Positions 18,664 to 28,471 are shown, counted from the first letter of the stretch. The stretch is 64,000 bases of DNA from JAWUWD01 sp034112085 (GCA_034112085.1 JAWUWD010000138.1:1-64000); one strand, 5' to 3'. Notes: generated by a model from the letters alone, not told the origin. Numbers and translations: made by a program.

Positions 18664-18971
18664 AGCTACATGTACGCATCACTGCAATATACATACGAAG
18701 TTGCTCAGTACTGCCGCAAACGAAAGCTTATCAGAGAGTAGGACTACTCAAATGACCTTGTCCCTCCTCAATATCACCCTTTATGGAGACTCAGAGGCCT
18801 AACACAGCAAGCTTAATAATTTCAAAGTCCTTTAAGAGAGTATCTGAATCAGGGTAATTTTTAAACTATTATTATTTTTTAGTCAAGCAACCATTATTGA
18901 TAAAATGGCATCCTCAGTGTAGCCAATATAAACTTAGAAATGGCATACTTCAGGACTAACTAAAAATCACA
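18664..18971. other. Intergenic region with no recognised gene
   Basis: 308 bases between the Fur-family gene and the DUF4386-like gene. I see no ORF of credible length, no strong hairpin and no repeat. It presumably holds the promoter of the following gene. Confidence 0.5.
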
Positions 18972-19631
18972 ATGAATTCAGACAAAAAAGCAGGTAGGGT
19001 ATCAGGAATATTATTTTTGACAATCTTTGTTTTAGGAGTTACTATTTATCAAGTTTTACAAGGCGCAATCTTATTTTCGGAGGATTTCCTCTCAACCGCG
19101 GCTGCTCATTCCAATCAGTTAATCCTGTCCACACTCTTGGGAATTTCCAGCGGTGTACTTTCTATTATCATTTCAATAATATTACTGCCGATCGTTAATA
19201 AGCACAGTCAGCGTTTAGGCTATTTATATGTTTCATTCTGTGTTCTAAATCTCCTGGCAATATCAATTGATAACGTTGGCGTCCTTTCTATGCTCGAAGT
19301 GAGCCGAGAGTATGCAAAAAGCGAAAGCATCAATTTAGAGACATATAAAGTCTTGGGAGCAGTATTTTATAAGGCTCATTGGTGGACTCACTATATGTCA
19401 TTACTTATTTCTTGTTTTCCAGTTTTCGTACTGTTCTATACAATGTATTCAACCAAGCTTATTCCTAGAGTACTCTCTGTCTTTGGGATAATAGCAGTAG
19501 TGCTAATGTTTATTGAAATTTTAGCTTCAATTTTTGAAAATAGCATTGGTATGAATATGCTTCTCCCGATAGCTTTAGCTCAGCTACTTCTACCAATCTG
19601 GTTAATGATTAAAGGTTTTGGTTCAGAATAA
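18972..19631 (+). CDS. DUF4386-like multi-pass membrane protein
   Basis: 219 residues with about six hydrophobic helices: GILFLTIFVLGVTIYQVL, the ILSTLLGISSGVLSIIISII stretch, YLYVSFCVLNLLAISI, YMSLLISCFPVFVLFYTM, a VLSVFGIIAVVLMFI stretch and a C-terminal helix. The N-terminal KAGRVSGILFL and the overall layout match the DUF4386 family of unassigned inner-membrane proteins. Flanked by unrelated genes and not in an operon. No function can be given. Confidence 0.8.
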   Translation: MNSDKKAGRVSGILFLTIFVLGVTIYQVLQGAILFSEDFLSTAAAHSNQLILSTLLGISSGVLSIIISIILLPIVNKHSQRLGYLYVSFCVLNLLAISIDNVGVLSMLEVSREYAKSESINLETYKVLGAVFYKAHWWTHYMSLLISCFPVFVLFYTMYSTKLIPRVLSVFGIIAVVLMFIEILASIFENSIGMNMLLPIALAQLLLPIWLMIKGFGSE

Positions 19632-19763
19632 CTTTTCAAGTAAAAACCTCATCAATTAAACCACGTTCATCCAAAACAAATGCGCCATTTTCAAAAACCA
19701 GTAGTAGCCCAACTCTAATTAATTCCCTACATTCGTATTTAGTTATTATAACTCTGATAAAGT

Positions 19764-20792
19764 ATGCGTGAAGACTACCTCTCGGCTGATGACGAACACT
19801 ACAATCCTGTAGAAAAGGAGATTGAAAAGGCATTGCGCCCACTTAGTTTCGATGACTTCACTGGTCAGTACAAAGTAGTAGAGAATATCAAAATATTTGT
19901 GCAGGCAGCCAAACTGAGAGAAGAGGCGCTTGATCATGTGTTACTACACGGACCTCCAGGACTGGGTAAGACTACACTATCTCATATCGTTGCCAATGAG
20001 CTGAACGCCAATATAAAAATTACCTCAGGTCCAGTACTTGACAAGCCTAGTGACTTGGCTGGACTACTGACTAATCTTGAAGACAATGATGTCTTATTTA
20101 TAGATGAGATTCATCGACTCAACCCCATAGTAGAAGAGTATCTGTACTCGGCCATGGAGGATTTCAAAATCGACATCATGCTCGATTCTGGACCAAGTGC
20201 AAGGACTGTGCAGATAGCACTCAATCCATTTACTTTAGTCGGTGCGACTACAAGAGCTGGTCTATTGACTTCTCCTCTCCGTGCGAGGTTCGGTATCAAT
20301 GCAAGACTAGAATATTACGATGCGAAACTATTGACAACCATTGTCAATAGATCAGCTAGAATACTCAATACGCCCATAGACGAAAATGCTGCCATAGAAA
20401 TAGCCCGTAGAAGTCGAGGAACTCCTCGTATCGCTAATAATCTCCTGCGTAGAACGAGAGACTTTGCACAAATAAAAGGAGATGGCACGATCACTATAGA
20501 GATTGCGGAGATGGCCTTATTAGCACTCAATGTTGATCCGCATGGATTGGATGAAATGGATATCCGTATCCTAAGTACGATCATAGAAAAATTTAAAGGA
20601 GGACCGGTGGGACTTTCGACCATTGCTACAGCATGCAGCGAGGAAAGCGATACGATTGAGGAAGTTTATGAGCCATTTTTAATCCAAGAGGGCTTCATTA
20701 AGCGAACCTCCCGTGGACGAGAAGCCACAGAACTTGCCTACAAACATCTCCAGATCGTGCCACCAAGCCGGTCTGGAGATTTATTTAACTAA
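19764..20792 (+). CDS. ruvB: Holliday junction branch migration ATPase RuvB
   Basis: 342 residues, standard length. AAA+ motor that drives branch migration with RuvA during recombinational repair. Walker A is GPPGLGKTT, Walker B is DEIHRL, sensor 1 lies in the LVGATTRAG region, the arginine finger is in SPLRARFG, and the C-terminal winged helix ends in FIKRTSRGR. It lies three bases upstream of queG and is probably co-transcribed with it. The ruvA and ruvC genes are not in the window. Confidence 0.98.
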   Translation: MREDYLSADDEHYNPVEKEIEKALRPLSFDDFTGQYKVVENIKIFVQAAKLREEALDHVLLHGPPGLGKTTLSHIVANELNANIKITSGPVLDKPSDLAGLLTNLEDNDVLFIDEIHRLNPIVEEYLYSAMEDFKIDIMLDSGPSARTVQIALNPFTLVGATTRAGLLTSPLRARFGINARLEYYDAKLLTTIVNRSARILNTPIDENAAIEIARRSRGTPRIANNLLRRTRDFAQIKGDGTITIEIAEMALLALNVDPHGLDEMDIRILSTIIEKFKGGPVGLSTIATACSEESDTIEEVYEPFLIQEGFIKRTSRGREATELAYKHLQIVPPSRSGDLFN

Positions 20793-20795
20793 CTC

Positions 20796-21722
20796 ATGTC
20801 TCCGATAGAAAAGCATACCGCTTTCATCAAACAAACGGCAAAATCCTTAGGCTTCGACTTTTGTGGTATTTCCAAAGCTGAGTTTCTCGAAGAAGAAGCA
20901 CCAAGAGTAGAGCAATGGCTCAATCAAAACATGCAGGGTGAGATGAGTTACATGGCTAATCACTTTGACATGCGGCTTGACCCCACCAAACTGGTCCCTG
21001 GAGCGAAGTCTGTCGTATCTCTTCTCTACAATTACTACCCAGAGAAAGACCTTGCCAAAGACGATGGCTACAAAATCGCCAAGTATGCTTACGGCAAAGA
21101 CTATCATTTCACGATCAAAGACAAACTGAAAAACTTCATGAATACCATTCATGATAATATTGGCGAAGTGGATGGTCGTGTGTTTGTTGATTCTGCACCA
21201 GTCATGGAACGGGCTTGGGCACAAAAGGGTGGACTAGGCTGGACTGGGAAGAACAGCCTCTTACTCAATAAAGAAAAGGGAAGTTTCTTCTTTATTGCAG
21301 AACTCATATTAGATCTAGACCTTATTTATGATAGCCCGGTCGGAGACTATTGCGGCACCTGCACCAAGTGCATGGACGCTTGTCCAACAGAGGCTATTCC
21401 TACCCCCTACGTGGTAGATGGTAGCAAGTGTATTTCTTACTATACAATCGAACTGAAAGACAGTATCCCACAGGAGGCTAAAGGCAAAATGGAAGACTGG
21501 ATCTTCGGCTGTGACATCTGCCAAGATGTGTGTCCATGGAATCGATTTTCCACTCCTCACAAAGAACCGGAATTCAGCCCTCACCCAGAATTGGCTAATC
21601 TGACCAAAAGAGAATGGACAGAACTAACTCAGGAAGTCTTTCAAGAAGTCTTCAGAAAGTCAGCTATAAAACGTACCAAATATTTGGGACTTACCAGAAA
21701 TATTGATTTTGTAAAAGAGTAG
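20796..21722 (+). CDS. queG: Epoxyqueuosine reductase
   Basis: 308 residues. Cobalamin- and iron-sulfur-dependent enzyme for the last step of queuosine tRNA modification. Two 4Fe-4S motifs are visible, CGTCTKCMDACPTEAI and CDICQDVCPWN, after an N-terminal domain with the family's FCGISKAEFLEEEA. It follows ruvB by three bases. Its stop is two bases from the stop of a small minus-strand gene, so the two transcripts converge. Confidence 0.96.
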   Translation: MSPIEKHTAFIKQTAKSLGFDFCGISKAEFLEEEAPRVEQWLNQNMQGEMSYMANHFDMRLDPTKLVPGAKSVVSLLYNYYPEKDLAKDDGYKIAKYAYGKDYHFTIKDKLKNFMNTIHDNIGEVDGRVFVDSAPVMERAWAQKGGLGWTGKNSLLLNKEKGSFFFIAELILDLDLIYDSPVGDYCGTCTKCMDACPTEAIPTPYVVDGSKCISYYTIELKDSIPQEAKGKMEDWIFGCDICQDVCPWNRFSTPHKEPEFSPHPELANLTKREWTELTQEVFQEVFRKSAIKRTKYLGLTRNIDFVKE

Positions 21723-21723
21723 A

Positions 21724-21909
21724 TTACATCACTACAAAACAACGATCAAGCACCGGCTTGTACTTTCCTGAGAATTTTCGATAACACCAGTCTCTCAATT
21801 CTTCAAGATCCTCATTGATCAATTGTACAATAGCCTTTTTAAGCTCTTTTTCAAAAAGTTTGATATCAAAACTCACCTTTGTGAGTATTGTTTTGATGTA
21901 GTCAAGCAT
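21724..21909 (-). CDS. Small conserved hypothetical protein (61 aa)
   Basis: 61 residues starting MLDYIKTILTKVSFDIKLFEKE, mostly helical and charged, with LEELRDWCYRKF near the end. From memory, similar ~60-residue proteins are common in Bacteroidota, which supports a real gene over a chance ORF. It converges tail to tail with queG, and the two stops nearly touch. No domain is recognised and the function is unknown. Confidence 0.7.
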   Translation of the reverse strand: MLDYIKTILTKVSFDIKLFEKELKKAIVQLINEDLEELRDWCYRKFSGKYKPVLDRCFVVM

Positions 21910-22040
21910 ATTTATTAGTGGTTTAATATTCTAGTAACTATCATAACTTGCAACCTTTAATATACAAAATAGTTACTTAGAAATAAAGTTTACGTTAAAT
22001 TCGTACGCTCATTCTGACAACTATAATATTGTTAACAAAA

Positions 22041-23495
22041 ATGCGGAAGCACATTACTAAGTACGTTTGGATAGTTGGTTTAGTTTTAATCTTCACCAAC
22101 AAAATTTACAGCCAAAGTGTAAGTCTGCAATTAGGTCCAGACCAGGTATCCCTAAACCAAGGGTTTACCATCACTATAACCATTCAAGGAGAAAGACTCA
22201 GAAGTTATGATGCCTTTCCTGACTTTGATGGATTTACTAAAAGAGGCACTTCCTCTTCGTCAAGAACTAATATCGTCAATGGTCAAGTCAGCTCTTCACA
22301 GAGCATCACAATGACCTATGCCCCTACTCAGCAGGGTGAATTTACACTACCTCCATTCGAGATGGAAGTCAATGGAAAGCAATACAAATCTCCAGGCAAA
22401 AAAGTCACGGTCAGCTCACCAGCACAACGCCAACAGCGAAGTAACTCGTTTGGACATGATCCACTTAATAATTTCTTTGGAGGAAATCGCAACAGTACCC
22501 CCAAGGAATTTGTAGATGTAGTTGACGATGCTTTCATCGCATTAATCAATAGCAAAAATGAAGTTTTTGTAGGTGAAGGATTTACAACAACACTTGCCTT
22601 TTACTTAGCAGATGACAACCGTGCTCCATTGCAATTTCATGAGTTAGGCAAGCAGCTTTCAGATATTTTGAAAAAGGTCCGCCCTACGAACTGTTGGGAA
22701 GAGAACTTTGATATCGAGAACATCAATGGCGAGCCAGTCACTATCAATAATAAAGGCTATACAAAATATAAAATTTACCAAGGCACGTTCTATCCTCTCA
22801 ATGCAGAGACTATTCATTTCCCTTCAATTGGGCTAGAAATGATCAAATACAAAGTGGCCAAAAATCCATCTTTCTTCGGGCAGAATAGACAAGAGGGATT
22901 CAAAACATTTTACTCAAAATCTAGAGATGTTAAAGTAAAAGAATTACCCCCTCATCCACTTAAGGACGCAGTTGCAGTAGGTGATTATAGACTCAATGAA
23001 GATCTCAATACTAAACAAATCCAAACAGGGCAAAGTTTTTCGTATGATTTCAGTGTATATGGAGAAGGCAATGTATCTTCAGTCAACAAACCGGAAATTT
23101 CAGAGGACCGAAATTTTGACTTCTACCCTCCTAACATACAGCAGAACATCAATAGAAGAAATAGTCGTGTGACAGGATCCAAATCATTTAGCTATTATGG
23201 TATCCCAAATGAACCAGGAGAATATAAGCTTTCAGATTATTTCAACTGGATTTTCTTCAACCCGAAAACTGAGAAGTATGACACGCTCACCTCAGAGTTG
23301 AGTATAAATGTGGTGGGTGAAAGTAAAAAGAACGAGCATATACAGTCCAATGATCTTGGTGCATTTTATGACCGAATAGAGTTCGAAGACAATGAACTGA
23401 AGAGTCTCAATAGAATGGCTTGGGTAAAACCAACTGCTAACATCTTTATTTTGCTTTTGTTAGTGCTTTCAGCGTTCTTTATTTTTAAGAAATAA
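22041..23495 (+). CDS. batD: BatD-like membrane-anchored protein
   Basis: 484 residues from the ATG at 22041; a TTG start at 22029 would add four residues. It has a signal peptide (HITKYVWIVGLVLIFTNKIYSQ), a large extracytoplasmic beta-rich region of repeated Ig-like units with motifs such as VSLQLGPDQVSLNQGFTITI, and a single C-terminal transmembrane helix (ANIFILLLLVLSAFFIF) followed by lysines. This matches BatD of the Bat aerotolerance operon. The other bat genes and MoxR are absent here, so it is an orphan copy; its stop is 11 bases from aroC. The family assignment is good, but the physiological role is uncertain. Confidence 0.88.
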   Translation: MRKHITKYVWIVGLVLIFTNKIYSQSVSLQLGPDQVSLNQGFTITITIQGERLRSYDAFPDFDGFTKRGTSSSSRTNIVNGQVSSSQSITMTYAPTQQGEFTLPPFEMEVNGKQYKSPGKKVTVSSPAQRQQRSNSFGHDPLNNFFGGNRNSTPKEFVDVVDDAFIALINSKNEVFVGEGFTTTLAFYLADDNRAPLQFHELGKQLSDILKKVRPTNCWEENFDIENINGEPVTINNKGYTKYKIYQGTFYPLNAETIHFPSIGLEMIKYKVAKNPSFFGQNRQEGFKTFYSKSRDVKVKELPPHPLKDAVAVGDYRLNEDLNTKQIQTGQSFSYDFSVYGEGNVSSVNKPEISEDRNFDFYPPNIQQNINRRNSRVTGSKSFSYYGIPNEPGEYKLSDYFNWIFFNPKTEKYDTLTSELSINVVGESKKNEHIQSNDLGAFYDRIEFEDNELKSLNRMAWVKPTANIFILLLLVLSAFFIFKK

Positions 23496-23506
23496 AGAAC
23501 TAGGCT

Positions 23507-24589
23507 GTGGGCAATACATTCGGAAAATTATTCAAAATCACCACATTTGGTGAATCTCACGGACCGGCAATAGGAGCAACCATAGATGGATGTCCTGCAG
23601 GTCTTGTAATTGATGAGAACTTCATACAGTCAGAACTAGACAGGCGTAAGCCAGGTCAGTCTAAGATAACTACTCAAAGAAAGGAATCAGATACTTTCGA
23701 AATCCTCTCAGGAGTTTTTGAAGGGAAATCGACTGGCACTCCTATCTGTATCGTTATCAGAAACGAAGACCAAAAGAGTAAAGACTATTCACATATAGCA
23801 GATAAGTATCGACCTTCTCATGCTGATTATACGTATCAGCAGAAGTATGGACACAGAGATTATCGTGGTGGTGGAAGAAGCTCAGCCAGAGAGACTGCTG
23901 CAAGAGTAGCTGCTGGCGCTATAGCAAAACTATTACTAGCGCATCATGGTGTAAATATACATGCATACGTATCTCAAGTTGGTGATCTTAATATTGGAAG
24001 GCCTTATCAGGAATTAGATTTAAGTCTGTCAGAAGAGAACATCATCAGATGTCCTGACCCTATCGTAGCAGAGCAGATGATCCAACTAATCAACGAAGTG
24101 CGTAAAGATCGAGATACAATTGGAGGTGTGGTGACTTGTGTAATCAAGAATACTCCAGTCGGACTTGGAGAACCCGTATTTGATAGACTCAACGCAGTAC
24201 TTGGTCAGGCCATGCTAAGCATCAACGCGGTAAAAGGCTTTGAAATCGGCAGTGGTTTTGAAGGAGTGAAGATGAGAGGCTCTGCGCATAATGACTTGAT
24301 TAATACGAAAGACAATCAGATCAAAACGAAAACCAACTTCTCCGGAGGTGTCCAAGGGGGCATTAGTAATGGAGAAGATATTTATTTCAATGTCGCATTC
24401 AAGCCAGTAGCTACGATCATGCAGGATCAAGAGAGCATAGATCACGAAGGTAATGCAACCATTGTCTCTGGAAAAGGCAGACACGACCCATGTGTCGTTC
24501 CTCGTGCGGTACCCATTGTAGAAGCGATGTCAGCGCTCGTTCTTGCTGATTTTTATTTAATCAATCTTACGACTAAATTGCGGGGATAA
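23507..24589 (+). CDS. aroC: Chorismate synthase
   Basis: 360 residues with a GTG start 11 bases after the batD-like stop. FMN-dependent final step of the shikimate pathway. Signatures: GNTFGKLFKITTFGESHGPA at the start, GGGRSSARETAARVAAGA in the middle and DPCVVPRAVPIVEAM near the end. It is the only aromatic-pathway gene in the window, so it is not clustered with its pathway. It may be read through from the batD-like gene. Confidence 0.97.
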   Translation: MGNTFGKLFKITTFGESHGPAIGATIDGCPAGLVIDENFIQSELDRRKPGQSKITTQRKESDTFEILSGVFEGKSTGTPICIVIRNEDQKSKDYSHIADKYRPSHADYTYQQKYGHRDYRGGGRSSARETAARVAAGAIAKLLLAHHGVNIHAYVSQVGDLNIGRPYQELDLSLSEENIIRCPDPIVAEQMIQLINEVRKDRDTIGGVVTCVIKNTPVGLGEPVFDRLNAVLGQAMLSINAVKGFEIGSGFEGVKMRGSAHNDLINTKDNQIKTKTNFSGGVQGGISNGEDIYFNVAFKPVATIMQDQESIDHEGNATIVSGKGRHDPCVVPRAVPIVEAMSALVLADFYLINLTTKLRG

Positions 24590-24610
24590 TTCTAACACCC
24601 AAACTGTATT

Positions 24611-26023
24611 ATGAAGAATCTTCCGTTACATTTCAAAATATTATTCGGCCTACTACTAGGTGTTATATACGCATTTGTCTCAAGTGCTCTTGGATGGAAT
24701 GAGTTTACCATTAATTGGATTGATCCATTTGGGACTATCTTTATTCGACTACTCAAATTCATTGCAGTGCCTTTGGTATTGTTTTCAATCATAGGAGGTA
24801 TCTCCAATCTCAAGGACATCACAAAACTTGGTCGACTTGGCGGAAAAACTCTAGGCATGTATCTCATCACGACTCTTACAGCAGTTGGAATTGGTCTATT
24901 ACTTGTGAATGTGGTCAAGCCAGGAAATTTCGTAGAGGAAGGACAGCGTGTCAAAAACCGAATCAAGTACGAGCAATGGGCTGAAAATAATGGTATAGAA
25001 ATACTTGATGGTAAAAGTTTTACAAATGATCCTAAATACGCTGAGATAGTATCTGTTGTCAAAAGTGAAGGGATCGAGATGACTGATCAGGAGAAAAGCG
25101 TGGTGGAATCCAGACTGGCCACAGCCAAGAAAAAGAAAGAGGCCAGCCCTCTAATTTTCCTAGTAGATATGGTTCCCGAAAACATTGTATTGTCAATATC
25201 TAATAATGGACTGATGTTGCAGGTCATCTTCTTTTCGATCTTTTTTGGTGTCTGCCTTATTATGATTCCCGAGCATCAGTCCAAGCCAGTTGTTGAGTTC
25301 ATCAATGGGGCTAGCGAAGTCTTTCTGAAAATGGTCGATTTGGTCATGAAGGCTGCACCATTTTTCGTTTTCGCATTGCTCGCAGGAGTTATTGCCAAGA
25401 TGGCTGACTCCCCTGCAGAAGTCTTTCAAATATTCAAAGGCTTAGGCTCATACTCCATTACTCTACTTATGGGGTTAGCATTTTTGGTCTTTGTTTTATA
25501 TCCAAATGTTGTTTCTTTGATTACTAAGACCATCACTTATAAGCAGTTTTTCAAAAATTTAAGTCCTGCACAATTCTTAGCATTCTCTACCAGTTCTAGT
25601 GCGGCAACATTGCCTGTCACCATGGAATGCGTGGAAGAAAACATGGGTGTTCATAAAAATATTTCCAGTTTTGTGCTTCCGGTAGGAGCTACTGTCAACA
25701 TGGATGGCACAAGTTTATATCAAGCAGTTGCTGTGATATTTTTGGCGCAGCTACACATGGTAGACCTTACTATTGCGCAACAGCTTACGATTGTGCTTAC
25801 TGCTACTCTTGCTTCTATTGGTGCTGCTGCAGTGCCTAGCGCGGGATTAGTGATGATGATCGTTGTGCTTCAGTCGGTGGGACTTAACCCAGCCTGGATT
25901 GCTATTATCTTTCCTGTTGATCGTATTCTAGACATGTGTCGTACCGTTGTCAATGTAACAGGAGATGCCACAGTAGCTACGATCATTGCTAAATCAGAAG
26001 GAGAATTAAATACTCAAAATTAG
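24611..26023 (+). CDS. Dicarboxylate/amino acid:cation (DAACS) symporter
   Basis: 470 residues. Membrane transporter of the GltP/DctA fold. The serine-rich motif SSSAATLPVTMECVEE (hairpin 1) and NMDGTSLYQAVAVIFLAQ (TM7) are textbook family signatures, and DRILDMCRTVVNVTGD lies in TM8. A hydrophilic insert around residues 110-180, rich in Lys and Glu, lengthens it relative to the ~430-residue family average. Substrate (glutamate, aspartate or C4-dicarboxylate) and cation are not decidable. It follows aroC by 21 bases. Confidence 0.94.
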   Translation: MKNLPLHFKILFGLLLGVIYAFVSSALGWNEFTINWIDPFGTIFIRLLKFIAVPLVLFSIIGGISNLKDITKLGRLGGKTLGMYLITTLTAVGIGLLLVNVVKPGNFVEEGQRVKNRIKYEQWAENNGIEILDGKSFTNDPKYAEIVSVVKSEGIEMTDQEKSVVESRLATAKKKKEASPLIFLVDMVPENIVLSISNNGLMLQVIFFSIFFGVCLIMIPEHQSKPVVEFINGASEVFLKMVDLVMKAAPFFVFALLAGVIAKMADSPAEVFQIFKGLGSYSITLLMGLAFLVFVLYPNVVSLITKTITYKQFFKNLSPAQFLAFSTSSSAATLPVTMECVEENMGVHKNISSFVLPVGATVNMDGTSLYQAVAVIFLAQLHMVDLTIAQQLTIVLTATLASIGAAAVPSAGLVMMIVVLQSVGLNPAWIAIIFPVDRILDMCRTVVNVTGDATVATIIAKSEGELNTQN

Positions 26024-26066
26024 AACTTATCAACTGAGTAATCAGTTATTATAAAAAAGAAATATT

Positions 26067-26642
26067 ATGCTACAACCAGCCCCAATAGATATATACTTAG
26101 AAGTCAATCCAAACCCAAATTCACTAAAGTTTGTATTGAACAGAACACTCCTTTCAGATGGAATGAGTTTCGACTTTCCAGATGTCGAAAGTGCAAAACA
26201 TGCCCCACTTGCTAAAAAATTGCTCGAAAGAGAAGAAGTAACTCGTGTATTTTATATGGGAAACTTCATTACGATTACCAAAGTAGAAGGACTCGACTGG
26301 ATTGAAATTCAGAATGAGCTTAAGAAAGAAATCAAAGAATTTATCGAAGCTGGTGGAGATATATTGACAAAGGAGATTGAGGTTCCAGAATCAAATGCAG
26401 AAGACTCTGAGCTTGTCACGAAAATAAAAGACATCTTGGATGAATACATTAGACCTGCCGTAGAAGGTGATGGAGGAGCGATTACTTTCCATTCATATGT
26501 TGATGGTGTGGTCAAAGTATTGCTTCAGGGTGCTTGTAGTGGATGCCCTTCATCCACCATTACACTAAAATCAGGAATCGAAAACTTGATGAAGACGATG
26601 CTACCAAATGACGTAACTTCCGTAGAAGCCGAAAGTCTTTAA
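26067..26642 (+). CDS. Nfu/NifU-family iron-sulfur scaffold
   Basis: 191 residues. Residues 1-90 form an Nfu N-terminal domain (LEVNPNPNSLKFVLN). Residues ~115-190 are the NifU-type C-terminal domain, with EYIRPAVEGDGGAITF and the CxxC cluster-binding motif GACSGCPSS. This is the NfuA/Nfu1 architecture, which passes 4Fe-4S clusters to target proteins in the cytoplasm. No other cluster assembly gene is nearby. It lies 43 bases downstream of the symporter gene. Confidence 0.95.
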   Translation: MLQPAPIDIYLEVNPNPNSLKFVLNRTLLSDGMSFDFPDVESAKHAPLAKKLLEREEVTRVFYMGNFITITKVEGLDWIEIQNELKKEIKEFIEAGGDILTKEIEVPESNAEDSELVTKIKDILDEYIRPAVEGDGGAITFHSYVDGVVKVLLQGACSGCPSSTITLKSGIENLMKTMLPNDVTSVEAESL

Positions 26643-26682
26643 TATAAAGACTGATAAATTTTTAAATCAAAAGTAATAGTAT

Positions 26683-26690
26683 TACTTTTG
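26683..26690 (+). promoter_or_regulatory. -7 box TACTTTTG of the cold shock gene
   Basis: TACTTTTG matches the Bacteroidota -7 consensus 21 bases before the csp ATG at 26712. A -33 TTG is not obvious; a T-rich stretch (around 26659) sits at roughly the right distance. The short leader argues against a long cold-shock 5'UTR. Confidence 0.5.
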
Positions 26691-26711
26691 TGGCTTAAAT
26701 ATTATATTATA

Positions 26712-26903
26712 ATGGAACAAGGAACAGTAAAATTTTTCAATGATGCCAAAGGATTTGGTTTTATCGTTGATGATTCATCAAAACAAGAGTATTTCGTGCA
26801 CGTATCAGGATTAGTTGATGAAATTCGCGAAGGAGACAATGTAGAATTCGAATTAAAAGAAGGAAAAAAAGGATTGAACGCGGTAAACGTGAAAGTTCTT
26901 TAA
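26712..26903 (+). CDS. Cold shock domain protein (CspA family)
   Basis: 63 residues from the ATG at 26712 (MEQGTVKFFNDAKGFGFI). A frame extension to 26688 runs into the promoter. The RNA-binding motifs RNP1 (KGFGFI) and RNP2 (YFVHVS) are intact. A single OB-fold RNA chaperone typical of the phylum. It has its own strong terminator immediately after. Confidence 0.96.
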   Translation: MEQGTVKFFNDAKGFGFIVDDSSKQEYFVHVSGLVDEIREGDNVEFELKEGKKGLNAVNVKVL

Positions 26904-26922
26904 TATTTACACATTGAATTTG

Positions 26923-26953
26923 AAAACCTTGACCTTGGTCAAGGTTTTTTTTT
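26923..26953 (+). terminator. csp terminator
   Basis: A perfect 12-bp stem AAAACCTTGACC (26923-26934) / GGTCAAGGTTTT (26937-26948) is followed by a T run, 20 bases after the csp stop. Confidence 0.9.
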
Positions 26954-27088
26954 GCCCAAAAAGTAGTCGATCTTACTGATATTGGTACATTTATGAATAT
27001 AATCTCAAACCTTCTATCCAAATCAGTGCTCTAAATCTGCAATCATTCACCACCATGTAGATGAATTGTTCTCGTTAAATCAAAGCCT

Positions 27089-27676
27089 ATGAATACTATC
27101 TTAAATCGTAATCTATTTTTTATTAAGGAACATGTTGGCATGTTCAAAGCAGCCAACAACTATGACATTCACGATCCAGAGAATCAAGAAATGATTATGA
27201 CGTGTCGAGAAGAAAAACTTGGGTTTTTCACTAAAATGTTGCGATTCACAGATTATAAGAGAATGACTCCGTTCAATGTAGAAATCAAGTCCGCTGATGG
27301 AGCGAAGGTCTTGACAGTGAAACGAGGTATATCTATATTTCTTTCGACAGTGGAGGTGTTTGACGAAAGAGAAAAACTCATTGGAAAGTTCAAGCAAAAA
27401 TTATTTTCTCTTGGGGGAAAGTTTGATGTGCTCGATGCCAATGATCAAACCTTGTGTACTTTAAAAGGAAAGTGGACCAGCTGGGATTTTAAGTTTATGA
27501 AAGATGAGGTTGAGTTTGCGCACGTAAGTAAAGAGTGGGCTGGAATTGGTCAAGAATTTTTCACCTCCGCAGATAATTATATGCTCAAGATTGATGAGAA
27601 AGTTCCTAATGATCATTCACTTAGAACACTCATTCTAGCTGCCGTGATGTGTATTGATATGGTACTAAAAGAATAA
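27089..27676 (+). CDS. LURP-one / phospholipid-scramblase-related (Tubby-C-like) protein
   Basis: 195 residues. The fold pattern MNTILNRNLFFIKEHVGMFK, RGISIFLSTVEVFDEREKLIGKF and LKGKWTSWDFKF, followed by a C-terminal hydrophobic helix (TLILAAVMCIDMVL), fits the LURP1-related and scramblase family. This is a 12-stranded barrel around a buried helix. No signal peptide. Bacterial members have no established function. It stands alone between csp and deoC. Confidence 0.8.
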   Translation: MNTILNRNLFFIKEHVGMFKAANNYDIHDPENQEMIMTCREEKLGFFTKMLRFTDYKRMTPFNVEIKSADGAKVLTVKRGISIFLSTVEVFDEREKLIGKFKQKLFSLGGKFDVLDANDQTLCTLKGKWTSWDFKFMKDEVEFAHVSKEWAGIGQEFFTSADNYMLKIDEKVPNDHSLRTLILAAVMCIDMVLKE

Positions 27677-27730
27677 TATTTATATCAGACGTTCATGTTT
27701 TAATGCCATATCTATTAATAAATTGTCATC

Positions 27731-28381
27731 ATGAAGAATATCCATAAATATATCGAACACACTAATCTCAAGCCTACGATCACCCATCATGATATTGAGC
27801 AGTTAGTAAATGATGCTAAAGAGCATAACCTTTTTGGAATCTGTGCTCCTCCTTTTTGGGTCAAGAAAGCAAAAAGAGATATTGCTGATGCTGACATTCA
27901 ACTTGTTACAGTCGTTGGTTTCCCACTAGGGTACCAAACTACTGAAGCTAAGCTTGCCGAAACTCAAAAGGCCATAGATGATGGCGCTGATGAAATAGAT
28001 ATGGTGATGAATATCTCAGCGCTCAAAGCGCAGATGAATTGGCCCAAAATAGAAATCGCGAAGTGCAGCAAATTAGCACATGAAAATTATAAGCTATTGA
28101 AAGTCATCATTGAAACTGCTTACCTCTCAGAGCAAGAGCTGGAGTTGGCTTGTCGTTGGTGTGCTGATGCCGGTGTAGATTTCGTGAAAACATCAACCGG
28201 ATTTGCTCCGACTGGAGCACAAGTTGAAGACATCGTCAAAATGAGATCAATCCTTCCTTCAAATGTAGGCATTAAGGCCTCAGGCGGTATCAAAACTTAT
28301 CAGGAAGCAGTAGTGATGATAAAAGCTGGTGCCGATCGTATCGGAACATCTGCTGGCGTGAATATTACATTAAAAAAATAG
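27731..28381 (+). CDS. deoC: Deoxyribose-phosphate aldolase
   Basis: 216 residues. Class I aldolase splitting 2-deoxyribose-5-phosphate into acetaldehyde and glyceraldehyde-3-phosphate. Active-site strands are visible: DEIDMVMNISALKA, LLKVIIETAYL (with the proton-relay Lys) and VDFVKTSTGF (with the Schiff-base Lys), plus GIKASGGIKT for phosphate binding. No other deo gene is adjacent. Confidence 0.96.
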   Translation: MKNIHKYIEHTNLKPTITHHDIEQLVNDAKEHNLFGICAPPFWVKKAKRDIADADIQLVTVVGFPLGYQTTEAKLAETQKAIDDGADEIDMVMNISALKAQMNWPKIEIAKCSKLAHENYKLLKVIIETAYLSEQELELACRWCADAGVDFVKTSTGFAPTGAQVEDIVKMRSILPSNVGIKASGGIKTYQEAVVMIKAGADRIGTSAGVNITLKK

Positions 28382-28471
28382 AAACAGTAAAGAGTAATCT
28401 CCATTTATTCACTCCATATATGAGTATGTAGTTTTAGCACGGTGACCCTCTTTCTGACAATCGTCACCCAA

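Noticed and set aside
19636..19842. A 68-residue minus-strand ORF before ruvB
   Set aside because: It overlaps the ruvB start in antisense and shows no recognisable motif or signal.
24592..25062. A 156-residue minus-strand ORF
   Set aside because: Entirely inside the DAACS symporter gene on the opposite strand, with a low-complexity shadow protein and no family features.
28441..28468. A terminator between deoC and the OmpA-family gene
   Set aside because: Only a 6-bp stem (GGTGAC/GTCACC) with a 16-base loop and no T run.
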